A stretch of 64,000 bases of DNA from Gammaproteobacteria bacterium (ex Lamellibrachia satsuma) (GCA_019623805.1 CP053680.1:1714001-1778000), one strand, 5' to 3'. Counted from the stretch's first letter, positions 1 to 9,114 are shown. Made by a program: numbers and translations. The notes: generated by a model not told the origin, from the sequence alone.

Positions 1-962
1 TGCTCTGTTTCTATACGCTGCGTTGTCATACTTTCATTGGATGCATCTATAGCAGAGGAGATCTGAGTCACCGTGGAATTCAACTCCTGAGTAGAGCTTA
101 TCAAGTGCGATATCATGCCCTTCAATTGCTCAGATGTGCTGTTGGCAGCTCGTTGAAGCTCTGCCACTTCGTCGTTGCCTTTGGGGTTGGCCATTACGGT
201 AAAGTCTCCGCCAGCCATCTTATTCAATAGCGTCAAAAGCTCTCGTATTGGGCGAATGATGTTACGCGATGTGGTACCTAGCAGCGCAATGATCGCTCCA
301 AGAGCGACTAACAGGGTAATGACCATAGTTACTAAAAATTTATTTAAAAATGCAGCCGACTGTTGCTTGAACTCAATTTCTGCATTCGCGAGACTCTCAG
401 ATACCGAAGGAACTACAGCACCTCCATCATTTTCCAGACCGGGCATCTGCTGAAGATTTTCATAAAGCATTCCATCTAATTCGACAGAAAATCCAAGATA
501 TCCGACAGGTGTCTCTACGTCAAAAATCGGGGCATAGGCGATCATCATATTCGCAGCCGCCAGATGGTTAACAACACCTTGCTTAAGACTGTTGTCTTTT
601 ATTTCTTTGGTCAGTTCAGCCGGCACCTTGTCAGCCGATGAATACAGCTGCTTACCGCTCAAGTCAGTGACGTATATTACATCCAATCCCATGCCGGACA
701 CTTGTTTTACCAAGTCCTCCGCCAACGACTTGTCATCGGCTTCCAAGCCAAGAATGGCATCATAGGGTGCCTGGCCGGCAGTCACAAGAATCAATCCGTT
801 AGCCAACGTTGCCTTCTCACTGTTCAACAGACGGGTGATTGCATCACTCGTTTGCTGCTCGGTTTCGGTATTTATTACCCATGAGAATATGGAACCCATT
901 ACAAAGAATGTTAACACTAAGATTGCAATTGGAATCCATAATGTCTTTGTTATTAGTTTCAT
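1..962 (-). CDS. Methyl-accepting chemotaxis protein, 3' end cut by window edge
   Basis: Membrane chemoreceptor that would pass a periplasmic signal to CheA/CheW. The visible 320 residues start MKLITKTLWIP, with a first membrane segment (about 5-25), a periplasmic part of about 180 residues, a second membrane segment (about 206-228, FLVTMVITLLVALGAIIALL), then a HAMP linker with the typical RPIRELLTLLNKMAGGDF stretch and the beginning of the helical signalling domain (SSAIDASNESMTTQ). The methylation and CheW-contact region lies beyond base 1. An AGGTG Shine-Dalgarno precedes the ATG. It is the last gene of a same-strand run behind a PstS-like binding protein and a diguanylate cyclase, so it may respond to a related ligand; that link is inferred. 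The open frame runs off the window. Confidence 0.88.
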   Translation of the reverse strand, partial: MKLITKTLWIPIAILVLTFFVMGSIFSWVINTETEQQTSDAITRLLNSEKATLANGLILVTAGQAPYDAILGLEADDKSLAEDLVKQVSGMGLDVIYVTDLSGKQLYSSADKVPAELTKEIKDNSLKQGVVNHLAAANMMIAYAPIFDVETPVGYLGFSVELDGMLYENLQQMPGLENDGGAVVPSVSESLANAEIEFKQQSAAFLNKFLVTMVITLLVALGAIIALLGTTSRNIIRPIRELLTLLNKMAGGDFTVMANPKGNDEVAELQRAANSTSEQLKGMISHLISSTQELNSTVTQISSAIDASNESMTTQRIETE

Positions 963-1037
963 TTTTTACACCTTGATACCTCAACTCACTGGAGAACGGA
1001 TATTCTCCATTTCCAGAGAGTCGCAGGCCGGAATTAC

Positions 1038-1796
1038 TTACTTGAAGTGCTTCTTTGCCTGGTCTGTTTTCAGATAAGCAATGACCTTACCAAGCTCATT
1101 ATCCGGATTGCCTTTTGTGATAACACACAGGGGGCGGGAAATCTCACCGGTTTTTACCACATTTACCTTACCCGGATTGGCATCCACAAAACCCTGGGAG
1201 ACAGCACCTATTCCACCTTTGAACTTAGAGACCAAATCAACTTCCTTACGAGTCGATTTGACTTCACGAGCCCCTTTTAGATAGGGCTGTTTCTTCATCA
1301 CGAGTTTCTGGAATACAGAACGGGTGGCCGATCCCTTGCTGGAGGTGATGACAACGATCTTCATATCCGGGCCGCCAACATCCTTCCAGTTGGTTATCTT
1401 GCCGGTATTGATGTCTGACAACTGCTGAAAGGTCAATTCAGATACTGAGTTCGCGGGATGGACTATTGGCACGATGACATCACGGGTGATTACGTGTTCC
1501 TGATAGGTTCCATCGTCTTCCACTTTGTATTTACTGAGTAAGCTGGCCAACGGGCTTGAGGCAACTGATGCCATGGTCTTGCCGTCAAGAATCTCTTTAA
1601 ACCCCTTACCGGAAGAGGTTCCACGTACACGAACTTTGACCCCGGTCGCTGCCTGGATGGCTCCAGCCGCCGGCTCGAGCACACGTTTCTGGACAGTGGT
1701 GGAGCCGGAGAGCGTTATATCGGCAGCCATTGCCGGAAGGATTCCTATGGTCAACAAGGCAGTAATGAATCCGAAACGGAGAATAGATTTAATCAT
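1038..1796 (-). CDS. PstS-like periplasmic phosphate/oxyanion-binding protein
   Basis: Exported periplasmic binding protein of 252 residues. Residues 1-24 are a signal peptide ending PAMA, followed by ADITLSGSTTV, the family's first anion-binding loop. A second loop, SSKGSATRSVF (about 155-165), matches the Ser/Gly-rich phosphate loop of PstS. It is shorter than transport-type PstS (over 300 residues), and no pstCAB genes are nearby. An AAGGAAG ribosome site precedes the ATG. It lies between a diguanylate cyclase and a chemoreceptor, so a sensing role is at least as likely as uptake (inference). The ligand could be phosphate or another oxyanion. No Pho box was recognised in the 187 bases upstream. 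Confidence 0.85.
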   Translation of the reverse strand: MIKSILRFGFITALLTIGILPAMAADITLSGSTTVQKRVLEPAAGAIQAATGVKVRVRGTSSGKGFKEILDGKTMASVASSPLASLLSKYKVEDDGTYQEHVITRDVIVPIVHPANSVSELTFQQLSDINTGKITNWKDVGGPDMKIVVITSSKGSATRSVFQKLVMKKQPYLKGAREVKSTRKEVDLVSKFKGGIGAVSQGFVDANPGKVNVVKTGEISRPLCVITKGNPDNELGKVIAYLKTDQAKKHFK

Positions 1797-1983
1797 TAGT
1801 TTCTTCCTTAAATTTTACAATATCTTGATTTGAAATTATTTATTCACAAAAAAACTATCGACTGACGAGATGTAAACTTTAGAAAAAGTGGGGAATTTAT
1901 GATTCACGCTTACTGCTGACTAAACAGGCAGGAATTTAAGTCTCGGACCGCAGTGAGTGACAATCCCGCTCTAAATCACTGAT

Positions 1984-3687
1984 TCAAGGTGTTTTTATTT
2001 GATCACGCCCGGCGTTTTTCGCTGCATACATGGCAGCGTCCGCCGCTCCCAGTAAATCCTGCCAGGATTGACCATGTACCGGAAAGGCAGCAACACCTAT
2101 GCTGACAGTCAGCTTGATTTTTTTGTCCGTCTCAAGTGGAACAGAATGCTCTGCAATACTGCTCCGCAGTCGTTCCGCCAGCCCCATCGCTTCTTGAAGT
2201 GGGGTTTCCGGCAGGACAACGATAAATTCCTCGCCGCCATAACGGGCCACATAATCTGTTTTTCGAATCGAATCCTCCAATACCTCTGCCAGACATTGAA
2301 GTGCTTTATCCCCTGATAGATGGCCATACGTATCGTTGATAGACTTAAAATGATCTATATCCAGCAGGAATACCGAAAGATCGCGGTTATATCGAGCCGC
2401 TCTTTGCAGCTCCTCTTCTATTCGATTCTCCAGTACCTTGCGGTTATACAACCCGGTTAAGGCGTCGTGGGTTGCCAGGTGCTCGAGTTCCCGCTGCGTG
2501 GCATGCAGATGATTAAGCATGGTTTGGAAGGAGTTTGCCATCAGACCCAGTTCGTCCCGGCGACCAATGGCTGGAATGCTTACCTCATCACCTTTGGCAA
2601 TTCTATCAGCCGCGATGGTGAGCTGGTTGATCGGTCTTGTCAGACGCCAGGCCAGCAGGGCCATCCCTATACTGATAAGAAAGACCGTTATCACTACGCC
2701 AAATATCAAACGCCCCCCAAACCCTTGCGAAAGTTCATTGATCACATCGTGAGATACAAGGGCCGCTATCATAATTTGCTGTGTCTGATCCAGCGGATTG
2801 TAACGGAGATGGGTCTCAATTAAGCTTGCCGAATGTTCCGCAAAATCCTGGAATTCATAACCTTCGTGGAAACGCAGCATCTGTTTGAATGTTGAATAAT
2901 CCTTCTCTAGTCCGGGACTGCCGCCCAGAGCATGGCTAAACTGCCGATCCTTGTCAGGATGAAGGAGATAGTCGCCCATATGATCGGCCATGATGAAAGA
3001 GACATTGGCTGGAGGTGCATCAAAGGGATCGACCAAGGCATTGAAATCGGCATTGATAACCACCACACCAAAAACAGTGCCGTTCTTTGTATGGATGGGT
3101 GCAGCCACCCGCATTACCGGCTGCAGTGGAAAGACGATACTGTCATGCTCCTTGTTCAGTTCCACCCTGGAGAGATACTGCTGGTTTGGTTGTAAACGGA
3201 TAGTTTCCCTTACATAATCACGCTGGCCTTTGCGCTGGAGATCTCCATCAGGAACGACAGCGATGTTACCGCCCACCCGCTCCACGCGAACGATCTCCCG
3301 CCCCCTGTCGGCGATGCCGATATATCGAACCTGTAGATAGTCCTGGCGCTGCTCCATCAACAGTTTGAAATCGATCGCCAGACGCTGTTTCCAGAGCGCC
3401 TGCGTCATGTTACGCTCATCATCATAGCCACCGCCTGCAACCGCCCGATGGTAGCCGATGACTGGGCCGGAGGTTGCTATGCGCTGCACATCCCGGCGCA
3501 TACTGTCGATGTTTTCCTGAAAACGGCCGCTGAGCCGCAGCAGCTCCCCCGCCACGCGCTCGATACTCTGCTGGTGCAGCAGGGTACCTGCATCCCGGTA
3601 GCTGTAGGCTGAGATGCCGAGGATGCCGATGCCTGCGATCACAAAGGCCAACAGTGCAAACCTTGCGGTGAGTGAGAAGAACCTCAC
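1984..3687 (-). CDS. Membrane diguanylate cyclase with periplasmic sensor, HAMP and GGDEF
   Basis: Makes cyclic di-GMP from two GTP in response to a periplasmic signal. The 567 residues run: membrane helix (about 9-29), a large Cache-like periplasmic sensor (about 30-325), second helix (about 328-349), HAMP (about 350-402, TRPINQLTIAADRIAKGDE), then a complete GGDEF domain (about 405-567) opening HDALTGLYNRK. The active site is intact in RKTDYVARYGGEEF, and the RxxD five residues ahead is the product-inhibition I-site, so an active feedback-controlled enzyme is predicted. No EAL domain is present. Its start overlaps the stop of the upstream repeat-protein gene by 4 bases (ATGA), which suggests translational coupling. 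Confidence 0.93.
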   Translation of the reverse strand: MRFFSLTARFALLAFVIAGIGILGISAYSYRDAGTLLHQQSIERVAGELLRLSGRFQENIDSMRRDVQRIATSGPVIGYHRAVAGGGYDDERNMTQALWKQRLAIDFKLLMEQRQDYLQVRYIGIADRGREIVRVERVGGNIAVVPDGDLQRKGQRDYVRETIRLQPNQQYLSRVELNKEHDSIVFPLQPVMRVAAPIHTKNGTVFGVVVINADFNALVDPFDAPPANVSFIMADHMGDYLLHPDKDRQFSHALGGSPGLEKDYSTFKQMLRFHEGYEFQDFAEHSASLIETHLRYNPLDQTQQIMIAALVSHDVINELSQGFGGRLIFGVVITVFLISIGMALLAWRLTRPINQLTIAADRIAKGDEVSIPAIGRRDELGLMANSFQTMLNHLHATQRELEHLATHDALTGLYNRKVLENRIEEELQRAARYNRDLSVFLLDIDHFKSINDTYGHLSGDKALQCLAEVLEDSIRKTDYVARYGGEEFIVVLPETPLQEAMGLAERLRSSIAEHSVPLETDKKIKLTVSIGVAAFPVHGQSWQDLLGAADAAMYAAKNAGRDQIKTP

Positions 3688-5564
3688 GCCTTCTCACTTT
3701 CCATGTGCAGAAGACTCCTCAGTGCAGCGGATATACCTTCAAGAACCTGTAAAACATGCGCTGGCACCTTGCCTTTCTGAGCCTGTATCCGGTCGGGAAT
3801 CACCGAAATACCAAGAAAGACCTTGAATTCTGTCAGCTCTGTATCGATCAGGCGAACCTGGTTAAACACGTCTGAAGGGGTGACCGTTTCACCGGTGGGG
3901 ACGGCAATGTTGCGCCCCCCGAACATGCCGGCCCGCCGTTTGGCCATCGCGATCAGATCCACCACCTCTTTGGCCTTATCCAGTACAGCACGGGGTTCCG
4001 TGCCTGATTTGAGGTCCGGTGCACTCCAGGTCTCTGGCGGGATGGTTTCGCCCAGGGCCCGGGCAATCAACTGCACATCCTGTTTCGTGACCAGCACCTC
4101 ACGATAAACATCGTTAGGGGTAAAACCTTCCAAACCGAGAATTGTGTCCAGCAGATTCGAGATCCGCTGCATAAGGAGGAATACATCGCTGGGCCGCTTG
4201 TCTTCATATTCACGCACTTGAGTAGACGTCACCCACAGCTTCGCTTCACTGTCCCCCTGTCGATGGATAAGGGCCAGTTCGTTGTCCAGGCGCAGGGCCA
4301 GTTCAAATACCTCAGAGGGTGTGATGGTCCTCAACGGGTAGCGCGGTACGGCCATCGGTCCCAGGTTCTGACGCTGCCGCAACACATCCACTTTCTCCAT
4401 GATCTCCAATGCCTTGCCATAGACATGCTGTGGCTTGAGGCCCGGAATCATCCGGGCCTTGAGCGGTGGCGTCTGAATACCCCGCAGGCGACGGTACTGC
4501 ATGAGTCGTCCCAGGATATGCTCGCTGACGGAAAAGACCTGGTTGGAGCTCTTTTGCAGTGCCGACCGGTCATACTGCTGCAGCGGTCTGCCCAGATTGA
4601 ACTCGGGCAGCAAGACGGCAGCCCAGCGGGTGTTCTGTATGACATCATCCGGAGTCTTACCTTCATGCGGTTCCGGATCAGGGAACTGCCGTTCCAACCC
4701 CAGGCGGAACTGGATGCGCTGCAGTTCCGCCATGGTTACCCCCATGGCGTCAAAAACATCACTTGGCGCAATCACACGTCTGGGCTGCTGCGTCAGAGTG
4801 AGCGGTTTCATCCAGAGATTCCGCTCGGCATGCTGAATCCTGGCCTGCAGATCGTTTACAGATTTCAACGCATGATTGGGCATCTTCCCCTGGCCACGTG
4901 GCGGTTTAGCCACTTCCATCGGCAGGCCTTGGCTCCTGCGCAGAAACAGGGCCAGCTCAACGACCTGCAGGCTACGCGTATAGACCTCAGAGGGGGTGAT
5001 ACTGCGTAATCCAAGGGTCTCTTCCAAGGCGATGGAGATCTCGGACAGTGCTGAGTAGACATGGCTTGGTGTCTTGTTGGTGAGATGCTGCTTTCCCTGC
5101 TTTTCCTGCGTCTTGTCCTTCAACAGCAGGGTCAATTCCTGGCGCAGGCGGACGACCGTACTAAAAACCTCATTGGGTGTAATATCCCGCCCGGGAAAGC
5201 GGGGTACAGTGATTGCCCCGGTCTTGGCAATATTGGCCCGATACCTGCTTATCTTGCCCAGGATCTCCAGCGCCTTTTGAAATACATGCCTGGGTGCCCG
5301 AACTGCTTTCACATCCACATAGGGCCAAGGTGTAGTTATGTTGTTTTCTCTACGCAGCTGGCGCACCGCCTCGGTCAGCAGTTGCACCTGATGATAGACA
5401 TCGCCTGGGGTCTTCTCTGCGGTTTGCGCTGCAGAGGACGGAGAGAAAACTACCAACCAGAAAATCAGCAGCGCAACTGTTACAGCAGAAGTGAGAAGGC
5501 GCGCGGAGTGCCTATGTTGATCCTGGAAAGAACCATCGCAGATCGTTCTTGGAGTAAGTATCAT
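3684..5564 (-). CDS. Exported protein of about 16 tandem TPS(D/E)V(F/Y) repeats, unknown function
   Basis: I do not recognise this family. From the ATG at 5564 it has 626 residues; a TTG at 5582 would add six. A signal or anchor segment (SAVTVALLIFWLVVF, about 26-40) is followed by SSAAQ, so export to the periplasm is likely. The rest consists of about 16 units of 25-42 residues, each starting (K/I)TPsdVf and continuing with a predicted helix of the pattern v..i...l..ll...lg. Examples are TPGDVY, TPNEVF, TPSHVY, TPSEVY, APSDVF, TPNDVY and TPSDVF. Units recur in a four-unit order: units starting near VPRFPGRDITPNEVF and VPRYPLRTITPSEVF are eight units apart. It ends overlapping the diguanylate cyclase, whose sensor it might bind (inference). 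No good ribosome site is visible, and an IS3 element abuts the 5' end, so the native start or promoter may have been lost. Confidence 0.75.
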   Translation of the reverse strand: MILTPRTICDGSFQDQHRHSARLLTSAVTVALLIFWLVVFSPSSAAQTAEKTPGDVYHQVQLLTEAVRQLRRENNITTPWPYVDVKAVRAPRHVFQKALEILGKISRYRANIAKTGAITVPRFPGRDITPNEVFSTVVRLRQELTLLLKDKTQEKQGKQHLTNKTPSHVYSALSEISIALEETLGLRSITPSEVYTRSLQVVELALFLRRSQGLPMEVAKPPRGQGKMPNHALKSVNDLQARIQHAERNLWMKPLTLTQQPRRVIAPSDVFDAMGVTMAELQRIQFRLGLERQFPDPEPHEGKTPDDVIQNTRWAAVLLPEFNLGRPLQQYDRSALQKSSNQVFSVSEHILGRLMQYRRLRGIQTPPLKARMIPGLKPQHVYGKALEIMEKVDVLRQRQNLGPMAVPRYPLRTITPSEVFELALRLDNELALIHRQGDSEAKLWVTSTQVREYEDKRPSDVFLLMQRISNLLDTILGLEGFTPNDVYREVLVTKQDVQLIARALGETIPPETWSAPDLKSGTEPRAVLDKAKEVVDLIAMAKRRAGMFGGRNIAVPTGETVTPSDVFNQVRLIDTELTEFKVFLGISVIPDRIQAQKGKVPAHVLQVLEGISAALRSLLHMESEKA

Positions 5565-5632
5565 CAAACTGACGTGGTCCAATGGACAGGTACACCCCAG
5601 TTAAGCATCATTGACTTAACTGAGGTAGAAAA

Positions 5633-5926
5633 ATGAAAGAACGAAAGAAATATTCGAAGGAATTCAAGCTAGACGCGGTCAGTCTGGTTCTTGAGCAGGA
5701 ATATACTCGAAGGGAAGCAGCAAACAGTCTGGGCATCAATGCCCAAATGCTGGGGCGCTGGGTGAAAGAACATCAGGCAGAAGATGGGCAGGCATTTCGA
5801 GGCAATGGCAAGTTGAGTTCTGAACAGGAAGAAATCAGGAAGCTCAAGGCTCAGGTTAAACGCCTTGAGATGGAGAAAGAAATCTTAAAAAAAGCAACGG
5901 TATTCTTTGCAGCAGAAACGAAGTGA
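5633..5926 (+). CDS. IS3-family transposase OrfA
   Basis: DNA-binding subunit of the IS3 transposase, 97 residues. The N-terminal part ([15 protein letters not shown], then [20 protein letters not shown]) is the usual helix-turn-helix. The C-terminal part ([20 protein letters not shown]) is a leucine-zipper helix. Near the 3' end there is a run of seven A followed by G (5887-5894), the kind of slippery site that lets IS3 elements make a fused OrfAB by -1 frameshifting. A GAGG ribosome site precedes the ATG. OrfA overlaps OrfB by 4 bases (GTGA). Confidence 0.93.
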   Translation: MKERKKYSKEFKLDAVSLVLEQEYTRREAANSLGINAQMLGRWVKEHQAEDGQAFRGNGKLSSEQEEIRKLKAQVKRLEMEKEILKKATVFFAAETK

Positions 5927-6798
5927 AATATTCGTTCATCACCCAGCATAAGAATGCCTATCCAATCAGCTTGCAATGTCAGGTTTTGGGTGTGAGTCGT
6001 AATGGTTACTACCAGTATCAAAGGGGCTTGGGTAACAGGCCAGACCGAATACATCAGGAGATGCTGGAGTGGGTTGAGGATATCGCCAAGAGTTCAGACT
6101 ACACTTATGGCAGTCGCAGAATGAAAAAAGCCTTGAATGTCCTGGGCTATCCGGTGAGTCGGAATAAGGCAAGGAAGTTAATGCGTGAAGCCAATGTACA
6201 GGCGCGTCAGCGCAGGAAATATAAGGTTACGACAAACAGTAACCACCAGCAGTCGGTTTTTAACAACCTGCTCAAGCGAGAGTTTGCTGTGGCCCAGCCC
6301 GATCATGTCTATGCGGCGGACGTGACTTATGTATGGACCCAGGAAGGCTGGTTATACCTGGCGGTAGTGATAGACCTGTATTCACGTAAAGTGGTCGGCT
6401 GGAGCATGAGTTCCCGGATGAAGGCAAAGCTGGTCTGTGATGCATTGCAAATGGCGATCTGGCGACGTCGACCGAAGGGCGGATTGATTCACCACTCAGA
6501 TCGTGGTTCTCAATATGCCAGCAAGGCTTTTCGGCGGTTACTCAAAGCCCATGATATCAATGGCAGTATGAGCAGGAAGGGTGACTGCTGGGATAATGCT
6601 GTAGTGGAAAGCTTCTTTGGCAGCCTCAAGCAGGAACGGGTGCATTGGAGAAGCTACCAGACACGTTACGAAGCCCAGCAGGACATATTGGAATATATTT
6701 CCATGTTTTATAATAGTACGCGGCTGCATTCATACCTGGATTATATGAGTCCGAATGATTTTGAGCAGCAAATGATGGCGCAGAAAAAAGCGGCTTAA
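5923..6798 (+). CDS. IS3-family transposase OrfB (DDE integrase domain)
   Basis: Catalytic subunit, 291 residues, starting with GTG and probably made mainly as the OrfAB frameshift product. The N-terminal HTH_21-like part contains [12 protein letters not shown]. The rve-type catalytic domain shows D in [19 protein letters not shown] in [10 protein letters not shown], and E in [18 protein letters not shown], so the DDE triad is intact. It ends close to the right inverted repeat, as usual. No stop or frameshift is visible, so the element could be active. Confidence 0.93.
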   Translation: MKYSFITQHKNAYPISLQCQVLGVSRNGYYQYQRGLGNRPDRIHQEMLEWVEDIAKSSDYTYGSRRMKKALNVLGYPVSRNKARKLMREANVQARQRRKYKVTTNSNHQQSVFNNLLKREFAVAQPDHVYAADVTYVWTQEGWLYLAVVIDLYSRKVVGWSMSSRMKAKLVCDALQMAIWRRRPKGGLIHHSDRGSQYASKAFRRLLKAHDINGSMSRKGDCWDNAVVESFFGSLKQERVHWRSYQTRYEAQQDILEYISMFYNSTRLHSYLDYMSPNDFEQQMMAQKKAA

Positions 6799-7193
6799 CT
6801 GGGTGTAACAAAATCCTTGACCACGTCAACCACTGTATCATCGTCAAAGTGCTCTTTAACCTGAGCGATTAATTCATCATCTACATTCCGCTCCGAGTGA
6901 GTAACCGCCTCGGCAAACTCCAGAGCGACGCGCTCCTTCTGGTCGAAAAGCAGACTTTCCTGCCATTTCCAAAGAGCTTCAATCTTGTCCTCTGGGATCC
7001 CGCGTTTCATTAGCATCGCCGAGTTGATATCAACGCAGAACTCACAGTGATTGATCTGGGAGACCCGGACGGTGATAAGGGATCTTAATGCCGGCGAGAG
7101 CGGCGAGCTTTTCCGGTCCAGCGCACCGTACAGCAAAGCTAATGTCGCGAAAACCCACGGCGAGCGCCCTCACAACATCGCCGGCTCAATCAT
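6795..7193 (-). pseudogene. AhpD / carboxymuconolactone decarboxylase-like gene, broken at both ends
   Basis: The frame encodes an AhpD-fold peroxidase-like core with the CxxC-type pair in NHCEFCVDINSAML and a preceding LYGALDRKSSPLSPALRSL. The longest open part (6795-7136) lacks a normal start. Reading further upstream in the same frame gives MIEPAML, a TGA at 7170-7172, then GRSPWVFATLALLYG, so one in-frame stop interrupts the N-terminal part. At the 3' end the frame runs into the IS3 right end, which supplies the last residues and the stop; the usual C-terminal 20-30 residues are missing. A functional product is unlikely. Confidence 0.75.
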
Positions 7194-7972
7194 TTTTCCG
7201 TAACGACGCTTTTGGTTCCAGAAGAACAAGCGAATAAATCAGGGATATTCCTTAACGGATTTGATTGAGACGTGCATAAAATCCTCGTGACTAACTGATT
7301 GACTGGCTTACAGCGGGCTTTTTTGCTTAACGATTAATGGAGGTCGATGTTCGCACCTGAAATCGTGGCCTGCCCCGTATTATTTCATCATGATGCGATA
7401 TAGCCTCTAATCCATGACCATCGTTTTATTGGCTAAAAGCGATTCGGTCTATTTTAACCTCTTCTGATTTATATGATTGGTTCATCAGGCCAATCCACCG
7501 CGTCCATTTGATATCATCTACCAGGCAATCATTCCGCATCATTTCTATCGATGCGAATATCGATGAGAGTTGTAATAGCACCGTATATGGTCCTATAACT
7601 GGGTGTTTTTAGTGGATATATCCTTTATGCAGCATTATAAGTCATTGAATATTCAGAATAATGGTAGGGTAACCCCTTGAATCACCGCCCAAGGAAAAGG
7701 TTTTGTCAAGACCACTACTCGGTATGGATTATCCATGTTTCTCAATTAGTTACATGTCAGGATAAGCTGTTCGAAGCCACTTCTGATAGCGATTTTTTAA
7801 GTATAGTGGGGCAGGTCATTGAAGCTGGCCCTCGCCTAGGCTAAAGGTTATGGTGGCTAATCTGCGCTATTCTACAAGCTATCATCAGTGGCGTATTCCT
7901 AAGAATACCGCTACTACCACAATTCTCATTGCCAGGTTTCAAGTTCTATAAACGTTATCGGCTGGATTCTTC
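7194..7972. other. Non-coding stretch with decayed rsmA 5' copy
   Basis: There is no intact gene in these 780 bases. The first 340 bases show only more decayed sequence upstream of the AhpD remnant. From 7549 a relic of the rsmA upstream region and first codons is readable (listed separately). In frame with the RsmA start it continues to about 7852, where VIEAGPRLG stop resembles the RsmA motif LVEIGPGQG, so the relic may reach codon 45. The last 120 bases before the efflux operon show no promoter that I would defend. Confidence 0.6.
7549..7712 (+). repeat. rsmA 5'-region repeat, copy A (decayed)
   Basis: Matches the sequence in front of and inside intact rsmA at 19905-20053. Shared blocks are CGATGCGA, CACC.TATATGGT.CTA.AACTG, GTGGATATA, and a block at 7669-7703 covering GGTAACCCCTTGA.TCACCG and CCCAAGGAAAAGGTTT. 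These encode RsmA residues NPL.HRPRKRF. The start codon region is altered (ATGGTAGGGTAACC instead of ATGGGTAACC), so this copy is not a gene. Spacing differs from copy C by small indels. Confidence 0.75.
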
Positions 7973-9103
7973 ATGCTGAAAAAACTGACCTTAACAGCCA
8001 TTGGCGTCACTATCATTATCGGCGCCATCTCATATGCCAAGCTTGGGCAGTTCAAGGCAATGAGCGAGGCGGCAGAAAATATGGCTCTGCCGCCGGAAAC
8101 CGTAACTGCCATGACGTTAAACGAAGAGCAGTGGGAGCAGGTGATAGCCACCACTGCCACCGTATCGGCCGTGCAGGGGGTGACAATCGGTGCTGAACTC
8201 GGAGGCAGGGTGTCAGAGATCCTGTTCAAATCCGGTGCGGCGGTCAAGGAGGGCGATGTACTACTACTACTGGATACGTCCAGCGAGGCCGCGCAACTTG
8301 CGTCCGCCGATGCCGCCGCTTCTCTAGCCAAAGCAGATCTTAAGCGTGTGCGGAAACTGGGGAAACGTGACTTGGCCTCGGAGGACACTGTCGATCGCGC
8401 TGAGGCCGAGGTCAAAGAGACCGTTGCCCAAGTCGGTGTTATACGCGCGCTGATTGACAAGAAGACCGTTCGTGCCCCTTTCTCTGGCCGCCTTGGTTTG
8501 CGTTTGGTCAATCTCGGTCAGATCTTGCAAGAAGGGGATCCGATTGTGTCCTTGCAGACGCTGGACCCCATTCATGTGGACTTCTCGATCCCGCAGCAGC
8601 AGATCATGCACCTGAGTCAGAACATGCAGGTCCGAGTTACATCCGACATAGCGTCCGGAAAGACCTTCGAGGGCCGAATCGTTGCGGTCAACTCGGAAGT
8701 GGATGCCGCCACACGCAATGTCCGGGTGCGCGCGCTGGTGGCAAATCCTGATGGGAGGCTTCGCGCGGGCATGTTCGCCAACGTAGAAGTGGTGCTACCC
8801 GACAGGCAGGAGGTATTGCCGATTGCCGCCACTGCAGTGCTGTACGCGCCCTACGGTGACTCGGTGTTCGTAGTTGAGAAGCACAAGAATGACCAATCGG
8901 GTGAGACCGAACAGGTGTTACGCCAACAGTTTGTGCGCTTAGGGCGGGCACACGGCGATTTCGTCGATGTGACGGATGGCCTGACCTCCGGTGAGATAGT
9001 CGTAACCAGCGGTGTATTCAAACTACGTACTGGCATGAAGGTGGTGATCGATAACACACTGGCGCCCGAACCCAAGCTTGAGCCCAATCCTCGAGATTCC
9101 TGA
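7973..9103 (+). CDS. RND efflux periplasmic adaptor (membrane fusion protein)
   Basis: Periplasmic adaptor that links an inner-membrane RND pump to an outer-membrane channel. Of 376 residues, about 1-25 form an N-terminal signal anchor (KLTLTAIGVTIIIGAI). The biotinyl-lipoyl halves are at about 66-95 (IGAELGGRVSEILFKSGAAV) and 160-180 (VRAPFSGRLGLRLVNLGQIL), flanking a short alpha-hairpin rich in Ala and Glu. Beta-barrel and membrane-proximal parts follow (VRVRALVANPDGRLRAGMF). It is followed 11 bases later by the RND transporter, so the pair is an operon. No outer-membrane factor gene and no regulator are nearby. The ribosome site is weak. Confidence 0.92.
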   Translation: MLKKLTLTAIGVTIIIGAISYAKLGQFKAMSEAAENMALPPETVTAMTLNEEQWEQVIATTATVSAVQGVTIGAELGGRVSEILFKSGAAVKEGDVLLLLDTSSEAAQLASADAAASLAKADLKRVRKLGKRDLASEDTVDRAEAEVKETVAQVGVIRALIDKKTVRAPFSGRLGLRLVNLGQILQEGDPIVSLQTLDPIHVDFSIPQQQIMHLSQNMQVRVTSDIASGKTFEGRIVAVNSEVDAATRNVRVRALVANPDGRLRAGMFANVEVVLPDRQEVLPIAATAVLYAPYGDSVFVVEKHKNDQSGETEQVLRQQFVRLGRAHGDFVDVTDGLTSGEIVVTSGVFKLRTGMKVVIDNTLAPEPKLEPNPRDS

Positions 9104-9114
9104 GGCGCATCATC

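Larger units (their letters stand above)
5583..6810 (+). mobile_element. IS3-family insertion sequence, apparently complete
   Basis: Two overlapping transposase frames lie between terminal inverted repeats: TACACCCCAGTTAAG at 5591-5605 and CTTAACTGGGTGTA at 6794-6807, which match apart from one extra C. The outermost few bases do not match each other, so the exact ends are uncertain by about 5 bases and no target duplication was identified. The element lies between the 5' end of the repeat-protein gene and the truncated 3' end of an AhpD-like gene. Because neither neighbour continues on the far side, an adjacent deletion probably accompanied or followed insertion. Confidence 0.85.
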
